DNA from: CAZMCH01 sp964564735
GTDB lineage: Bacteria > Poribacteria > DTPJ01
Reading direction: 5' to 3'
Assembly (NCBI GenBank): GCA_964564735.1
Contig: CAZMCH010000009.1
Coordinates: 1-64,000, forward strand
DNA: 64,000 nt
Position 1 is the first letter of the stretch. Every line of letters starts with the position of its first letter. Of the stretch, positions 1-9,100 are shown one piece after another. The notes under the pieces were generated by a model that was not told where the DNA came from, did not search any database, and worked only from the letters and a program-made list of their open reading frames with translations. A program made the position numbers and the translations under genes.

Positions 1-75
1 ATAGACTATTGAAAATAAATGGTTTTCTTGTAAAAATGCAATGTTAAAGATTTAATCTTTAATCCCTTGTGATAC

Positions 76-101
76 TTTGTGTTTTAGTGTCTTTGTGGTT
101 C
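76..101. repeat. Fragment of dispersed repeat also flanking the GxxExxY pseudogene
   Basis: The stretch reads ...tagtgtctttgtggtt, matching the right flank of the GxxExxY pseudogene (38204-38222) and the reverse complement of its left flank (37781-37807). It lies just upstream of the giant surface-protein gene. Similar 'tagtgtctttgtggt' strings are common next to GxxExxY genes in environmental genomes (recollection, not a search). It is probably a remnant of that element. The rest of 1-144 shows nothing recognisable apart from the ribosome binding site before position 145. Confidence 0.45.
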
Positions 102-144
102 ATTCTTATATCGAACTGACGTTAATTATCTTTTAGGATGTGGT

Positions 145-3100
145 ATGTCAGTGGTTTATATCCAAAAGAAAAACCCAAATAATTGTCATTTCAGATTTAG
201 ATTAATTGGATTAGTAACAATTTTTTCAGCTTGTTTAGTGCTTGTTAATTTAGCTATGGCTTTAAGCCAGCCTGATACTACTATAATAGCTGGTCCCAAT
301 GGCAATATTTCCTATAATGATGTAACTTTTTGGTGGACAGGTAAGACAACAATATCTGATGATTCAGAACGTCTGCCATCAATTAAAGGTTTTTATTATA
401 GCCTCGATGGTGAGCCTTGGAACTGGACACAAGATCGCTATATCACATATTACAATCTTTCGAATGGTGAACATCGATTTTATGTGAAATCTGCTGATAG
501 CAATGATCAACAGGATATATCGCCTGCCTTTCGCATATTTACAATCGATAATAAGCCAATCTCTGAACCAGACGAAGAAAAAATCATTTTTTCTGCCCCA
601 CTTGTAGAATATCAAGGGGATTTGAATAATAAGTCTATCTCAGCAAAATTGCGTCAGGAATTTAGTTTTAAGGGCATATATCTTTCTATAAATGCGGTAG
701 TATCAATTATCACAAAAGATATAGAATGGCATATAACAGATGCTAATAAAACATACTATATAAAGAAAGAAGATGAAAATATAGGCGCATACGGACCTGT
801 GAATGACTCAGAAGCAATAGCAATGTTGATTCCTGTCAATAAGTCAATAATATGCGAAAGCTTCAATGCAAAAGACGGAGTTGATGAGGATTGGTTCAGG
901 ATAAAAATTGAGAGAGATGCGCAGACATTATTAATGCCAAGACAGCTAGGTATTATGTTTAAAAGGCTTGATAAATCAATCACTAGCGTTATAAAGCTAT
1001 ATAGATTTCCTGATACATCATCAGGAAAGGAAATCGCTAGCATTGAGGCAAAAGATAAAGGATATTTTGCGACAGGAGTTACTCCAGGAGAATATCTTAT
1101 CCATGTCAAACCAACAACCGAAAGTGTTGCATCCACTTACAATCTTACCATTACAACCGATACGCTAACATCTACTATCGCATGGGATACCGAAGCAAAC
1201 AATAACTTAAATAATGCTACGGAGACATCACCAGTATTTCTATCAAAATTCTATCCATGGATTGATATAGTCGGTAATAAATGGGGAACAGCAGATAATA
1301 AGGATTGGTATAGAGTTCATATCGACACAACAGAACGAAAGCGAATGAGTATAAATCTTACACGCCCCAAAAGCGGATTGGTTACTGCCCGTTTATATTC
1401 ATTCTCGCCAATGAATCTGCTTGGTGAATTTACTGTTAATGCTGAAAGCGGTTCACAATGGAAATTAGAACTAGGCACAGGTCTTGCTGATTATCTCGTT
1501 GAGATTGATCTTTCACAATATGAGTCTGCTGTAAATAATGTGTGGGAAACACCTTACTTTGTATCATTCCAGTTATCAGATTTTCCCAAAAACGAGGTTT
1601 GGGAAGTCGAACCGAATAATTCAATAGACTTCGCAGACAAATTACCTGTAGGGACAAGAGTTAGAGCAATGCGAAATCAAACTAACGATTCAGATTGGTT
1701 TAGACTAGACATCCCAAATGATGGTATTTTGAGCGTTGCACTAACAAGAATCGTTAAAACAGGCTCAATCAATGTTCATTTACTTGATCTTGCAGGACAG
1801 CCATTGGCAAATGCTGAGTTAGCTAACGGACAACAAAAAGAGTCGCTAAATATTAATATCAAATCCGGTGGATATTTTATTAATACAGATTTTTCGGGTT
1901 TCAATGGTGACTATTGGTTAACTGCAATGCTGATCAAATCTATAAAACATGATGTCCCTGATAATAAGATATTAACATTAGGAAATCAAATAAATGTAAA
2001 TATGGCTTGGGAAAAGGGCAATTCTGCGACTTTTGATATTTTATATGATGATTCATCAAGAAAGATTAACGCTGATCCGATTCAAATGATTGATAATGAT
2101 GGCATATATTCTGGTTCTTATGTAATAAAAGAAAAAGACAACTCAACTGATGCGGTTATTGTTGTGCATATTACTGATAGATATGGCAATACATCTGATA
2201 TACCTATTTTAGGAAAAGGCATAATAATCGATACAAAACCGCCAGTTATAACTCAAGTTAAGCATAATGCGGATACTCCCTTGTCTGTTGCAAAAGAATT
2301 AATCGTTACAATAAAAGGCGAACCTGAAAATAAAGCGATTTTTGATATTATATCGGATGACGGAAATATAAAAGGTTTAGTAGCTTATGATGATGGAAAA
2401 CATGATGACGGTTCTGCAGATGATGGTGTTTATGTTGGCATTTACATAATAAAGGCTGATGATTATTTAACAGATGCAACAATAACAGGATATTTAACAG
2501 ATGAAGCAGGTAATATAGCTAGCTTACCAGCAGTCATAAAGATTGATATAGTAGGAGATCGCCCCGTTATATTCTCTGCTGAGCATGATGGAAGGATAAT
2601 ACTTGGTAAGGATGATGTTTTGACAGTTGATATGGTTGGCGACCCCGGAGGGATAGCAAGTTTTAGCATAGATGGCTTGGTAAATAATATCCCAATGTTT
2701 GATGATGGCAAGCACAATGACGGTGCGCAAGGTGATGGCAAATACTCTGGATCATATATAATCAAAGAAAATGACGGCGCAATTTCCGCATTATTGAAAG
2801 TTCAGCTTACGGATAGAAAAGGAAAAACATCTACTAAAACAGCATTAATAAAGGTAAATATAGATGCGATTAGTCCGTTACCGATTATTGGATTGCAGGC
2901 TTTTGATAGACCGAATGATCAGGGAAATTTTATAAGTCTAAAATGGCAAAAAGCAACAGAGATAGATTTTGCACATTATAATATATATTTATCTAAGGAT
3001 ATTCCAATTACTATATCAAAAGATAGACCAATTGATATTGAACCAAGAAAATCAGACATTTTTGATATAAATCAGACAAGCGTTGATATTAAAGTTGAGA

Positions 3101-6100
3101 GTAACCTTGTTGATTATTATTTTGCGATTACTGCAGTTGATATTATGGGTAATGAGTCTTTGCTTGATAAAAATGGAGGTTCAATATCGGGACCTGTTCA
3201 GGCAAAAGATAATCTTCTTCCAACACCTGTAAAAATAGTGAGTGCAGTCGATAGAGCAAATGACTTCGGCGGAGTAATTATATTAAACTGGACAGATGTT
3301 AATAAAGATGAGGACTTTGCCAAATATAATATATATCAGGATGCAAAACCAATAATTAATACAAAAATTTTAGAGCCAATAGATACAATAACTGACAGAC
3401 AATTACGAATTGTCAATATATATGTTGATTCTTTTGATACAGATTATTATTTTGCGGTAACTGCGGTTGATTTATCCGATAATGAGTCAACTTTGGATGA
3501 AAATGGTAGTTCAGTTTCAGGACCCATCAAAGCAGAAAATAATATTGGTGAACAGCCTTTAACTCCATTTGTGTTTTTAAGTAGCCCAATAAGCACAATA
3601 CATCACAATCACGTAGTTTTTCGCTGGTCGAGGTTTATCATAGATAAAGATAAACAGCCTATCGCAATAAATGGATACTATATAAAACTTGATGATGGAA
3701 ATTGGCAATGGACAACTGAAACAATGGTAGTCTATTATAATTTAAGTTCAGGAAAGCATAGATTTTCAGTGCGTTTGCCAGAATCGCTTTCAGGTTTTAC
3801 TCTTCAAAGGGAATTTGAGATAAATCCCGTCCTAACATCTGAGCAAGAGCCAAATGATTCTCCTGAAACTGCCTCACAACTAAGGGCAGGAATAATAACA
3901 AGAGGTGAAAGCACAAATGACGAGGATTGGTTTAGAATTCATATTCCTCAAAGTTCTTCCGCATGTGTAATGAATCTGCTTTTATCCTATGCGAATATAC
4001 CAAGTTCGTTGAGAATGACTGTTTATTCAAGCCAACCTTTTGTGAAAATTGCTGAAAGTGAAAACAATGGTATAAATCCATTAAATATAGCACTTGGCGT
4101 TAATCCAGAAGCGGATTATCTTGTCAAAATAGAAAGCCAAACGCCTTATAGGCTTATTTCCACTATTGATAAACTACCAAAAGGATATATCTGGGAAATA
4201 GAGGAAAATAATTTATCAGATAAGGCAAATTATATAGAAGTAGGAGATTATCCACAAGAGATTATTGGAAATGCTGACCCATCTGATTCTGACTGGTATA
4301 GGATACATATTTCAGAATCATTTAATAAGCCATTAAATCTATTAATACAAAATGCAATCGAGCAAAAAATTACAATCAAGATATATTCATCACCAAACGA
4401 AATTAATCAAATCGGTGAAATATCCGATATTAACAGGATATTTATGGGTGTAGTAAAGCCCGGTTTTGATTATTATGTCAATGTTCTGAGTGATCAGGCT
4501 ATTCCATATAGGTTCTCTATTTCTGTTAGTGATATACCAATAGATGATGGGAAAATAAGAGAAATTGAGTCAAACGATCTTGCTATCCAAGCAAATCCGC
4601 TAGATATAGGAATAAGGAAATTTGGAACAAGCTGGGATGGTAATAATGATATAGACTTTTTTGGACTGAATCTAGCAAAAGATGGTATCTTAAATGTTCA
4701 ATTTTCAAGACCAAATGGGATTGGCTCATCTATTATTGAGGTTCTTAACTCTGCGTCTCAACCAATAGGAACATTCATTGCAAATTTTGCTTCGGGTCAG
4801 AAGGGAAATATAAGCCTTAATTTGAAAGCAGGGGCATATTTTGTAAAGATTACTCCTCAAAATGAAAGTCCATCTGCAGAATATTCATTAGTTGCCATGT
4901 ATATTGAAACAGTAAAAGTGTCTTATATAAATCCAGATGGCAAGGAAATACCCAAAGATACCCAGCTAAAAGCTGGTGATTCCATAGTCCTAGAATTAAT
5001 ATGGAATGTTGAAAATGACAAAGCATTATTCTCAATCGGTGGTGACAACTCAATAAAGATAGAGATGTCACAGGTAAGTAATGGAAAATATAAGGGAATT
5101 TATACGATTATTCAAGGAGATAAAATAACCAACGCACCAATTACGCTATACATTGAAGACAAATCATCAAATAAGGCAGAGATTCTTCTTGATATGATAA
5201 ATATTGGTATTGTTGACAGCGAACCGCCTATTATTGTTGAAGTTTTGCATGATGGCAATAAACCATTATCAGAAGGAAAAATACTCACTGTCAGAATGAT
5301 CGGAGAGCCAAGATGCAAGGCGAAATTTGATATTTCTGGATTCAAAAGCAATATAGATATGTTCAATATGTTTTCAAAAGAAGCGATACCTTCGCTTGTG
5401 ATATTAAACTGGAATTGGGCAATTGTTCAAACTTTTGGAGACAAAGTTGGTATAAGGATTTCAGGAGAAGTAAAAAATATATCTAGCTTAACCCATGACC
5501 TCGCAAAAATAGAATATAATCTATATGATGAAAATGACAAGATAATAAAATCAGGTTCATCTTATACGACTCCGTCACGTATTGCGCCGAATGTTGTTTC
5601 ATCATTCAATATATTTGCAGATTACACAGGAAAAGAAAAAAGCATAAAAATAAAGCTCATATATGATTCAGAAGAAAAGGTTGCAGGTGAAACAAAAGAT
5701 GATTACGGCGTTTATACTGGAATATATGAGGTTAAGGAAAATGACAACGTTCAGGGTGCCGAAATTGCTTGTTATCTGACAGATATTGCAGGCAATCAGT
5801 CAAAATTATCTGCATTAATGAGGGTTTCAATTGATAATATTCCACCTGTAATAAATTCGTTGAGTTATAATGCTGATGCGATTTTTGTCGAGGGCGATAC
5901 TATTACAGTAACCCTAAATGGCGAAACAAACTGTGAGGCTACTTTTGATATAGGAAATTTCAGAAAAGGTATTAAGATGACATCCGAAGGCGGTCAATCG
6001 GGTTTATATACAGGGATTTATCGCATAAGGTCGGGGGACGAAGTATCAGGGGCTTTAATTACAGCGTATTTGAAGGATTTGGCAGGCAATACCGCTAGTT

Positions 6101-9100
6101 ATATTGGCACAAAATCAGTAACGATAAGCACATCTTCACCAAACATTACATCTGTAACATTTAATAAAAAAGATCGACCTTTTGTTGGAGATGAGGTTAT
6201 AGCTGTAACGGCAAAGACAAAATCAAATGTAACAGTAACTTTTGATATTGAAGGTCTATTCAGCAATATACCAATGTTTGATGATGGAAAACATGATGAC
6301 GAAGAAGATGGCGATGGCATTTATACTGGCACTTATACTATTAAAAAAGGTGATAACTTAAAAGATGGTAGATTGAAGGTAAAAGCTGTAAGCACTAATG
6401 GCAAGAGTGTTGAACGCTATGCACTAGAAAAAGTATCTATTGATACAATTCCACCTTTGCCAATAAACGATTTAATAGCAATTGATAAGCCCGATGATGA
6501 AGGCGGTTTTATACTTTTAAGCTGGTCACCAAGTAATGACGAGGAATTTAAGAAATATCTAGTATATCAATCAGAGGAATTTATAACTTCTGTTCATAAT
6601 TTAACGCCACTTAATATACCTTTAATGGACAGGAATAAGACTAACATTGAAATAAAAGTTCCGATTTCTAAGCTTGATATTCCAGCCACTAAATATTATT
6701 TTGCGGTTACTGCGGTTGATATTGCAACAAATGAGTCGGGCTTAGGTCGTGGAAGCACAACGGGACCTGTTTCGAGCATCGATAATCTGCCTCCTTTACC
6801 TGTTGCGAAAGTCTCGGGATATGATAGAAAATTTGATCATGGCAAGGTTATTGTTATAACATGGAGTCAATCTTCAATAGCAGAAGATTTTCATAACTAC
6901 AATGTTTATATAGGACAAATACCGATAGATATTGATAAAGTAAATCGTGTTCCGCAATCATTTGTATTGATTGATAGCAGTATAACAGATAGAAATGTCA
7001 GACTGGCAAACATAGTAGTTCCAGAGGATAATAAGCCCTTCTATTTTGTGGTTACAGCAGTCGATAATACGGGCAATGAGTCAGAGATAACAATAGAATC
7101 AATGGTTGGTCCCATATTTTCAGAAGATAATCTCGGTCAAGAACCAGATACTATCGTTAGAATCATAAGTGGACCTGTTGGCGAGATAAACCATAATGAC
7201 GTAACATTTCAGTGGAGTAGGTGGTTTTCAGGAACAAATACATTGGGATATTATTATAAACTAGATGATGGAAACTGGATATGGACAAATGAAATTACCA
7301 AAACATACAGAAACCTAAGAGACGGTCAACATACTTTCTATTTAAGGGCTGATTTAGGTTCTGAAGGCGTTGATCCGATGCCAGCGATTAGGGCTTTTTC
7401 AATAAAGCGTATTACAATATCAGAATCAGAACCGAATAATAGCACTGTTTTAGCGAATTGGATCCCAAGAGAGATGACGATTACAGGGAAAAATGATGAT
7501 GAAAGTGATGATGATTGGTTTAGGTTTCATGTTGGATCAAGCAGAAGTATATTGACACTTCATTTTGATAAAATATCAGGAAATAGCGAAACACAGGTCA
7601 AGATTTTTAGGTCATTGCCACCAACAGAAGAATCAAAGCTCAGTGATATAACGCTTGATCCGATAAATAACAATGCAAGCATATTACTAGGGCTTAATGT
7701 AGGTGATTATTTTGTTTTGGTTAATTCAGCAGAAGAAGCTAGATATGAGTTATCAGTAGCAATCTATGAACTTCCTCAGATTGCTTGTTGGGATATAGAG
7801 GGCAATAATACACCAATATTAGCACAGCTTGCAGGAAGATGGAATATTATAGAAGATGATAATTATTTTATTGATATAACAGGCTTGGGCAATAAATCTG
7901 ATGATATAGACTGGTATAAAGTGCAATTTAACGGATTACCAAGCGATAAAACAGCATTTATGAAACTTGACTTTATCCGTCCAAGAGTTTCAGAATCAAC
8001 AGAGATAAGCGTATACGCTTCTTTGCCTGTTAATGAGACTCCAAAAGTCGGATTTATAGATTATATGTCTGGGATATTTCCAATTCAAACAATATCAATA
8101 CCGATAAAATCTGGCGATTATTATATCAAAGTTGAAAATAAGCAGGAAACAGACATTAATAATCTTTATTCAATTAGAGTCTCAACATTTGTAAAGCAGG
8201 AAAAATGGGAGCTTGAGCCAAATAACGTTTCACAATCAGCAAATATGCTTAATATTAATCAAGTTATAAAAGGCACTAGCTTGGATGCCGATAATGACCC
8301 TGATTGGTTCAAGATTCGTATTAATGAACGACAAACATTTGTTGCATCGATATATAGACCATCTGGAAAAGGAACTACAGAGATTAAATTAAAAAGCAGT
8401 AATTTGACAGACATTGCCAGTGCATTTACAAACGACCTTACAGGACATAAAGCGACAGTAAGTGCAAACCTAAATGTTGGCGATTATTTCATTGTCATTG
8501 TTCCTTCGTCTGAAAGTGATCCATTATCGGAGTATGAGCTTGTTACAACTAGCCTTAAAATAAACTATACAAAGGAATTGATCGAAAGACCAGATCAAAC
8601 CCAAGAATCGCCTTTATCGATTGGAGATAAGATAAAATTAAGTGCAACTTGGCTTGCTGGAAATTCAATCACCTATGATCTTGGTGATATAAGAACCAAT
8701 TTGACAATGCTTGATGATGGCAAGCATGATGACATCAAAGCTGATGATAGCATATATGCAGGCTCTTATGTTGTTCAATCTGGCGATGATATTTCAGATG
8801 GTAAGATATTACTATATCTGAGTATGCCCCCTCTCAAAACTCAGGGAAGCAATACATGGATAGCAGAATTTGTGTTGCAGGATCAATTAAAAGGAACGGA
8901 TATATTACTTAATATCGATACAACTCCGCCAAAGATATTTTCTGTAACTAGCAATATGCCTATAAAACCTCTTATCAAAGGGAACGATCTTAATGTAACG
9001 ATGATAGGTGAAGCAAATGCAAAAAAGGCTTATTTTATAATAGAATTAGCATCAGAAAATCAAGATAAAATCATATTCCGTAATTCAGAATTTCTAATGC

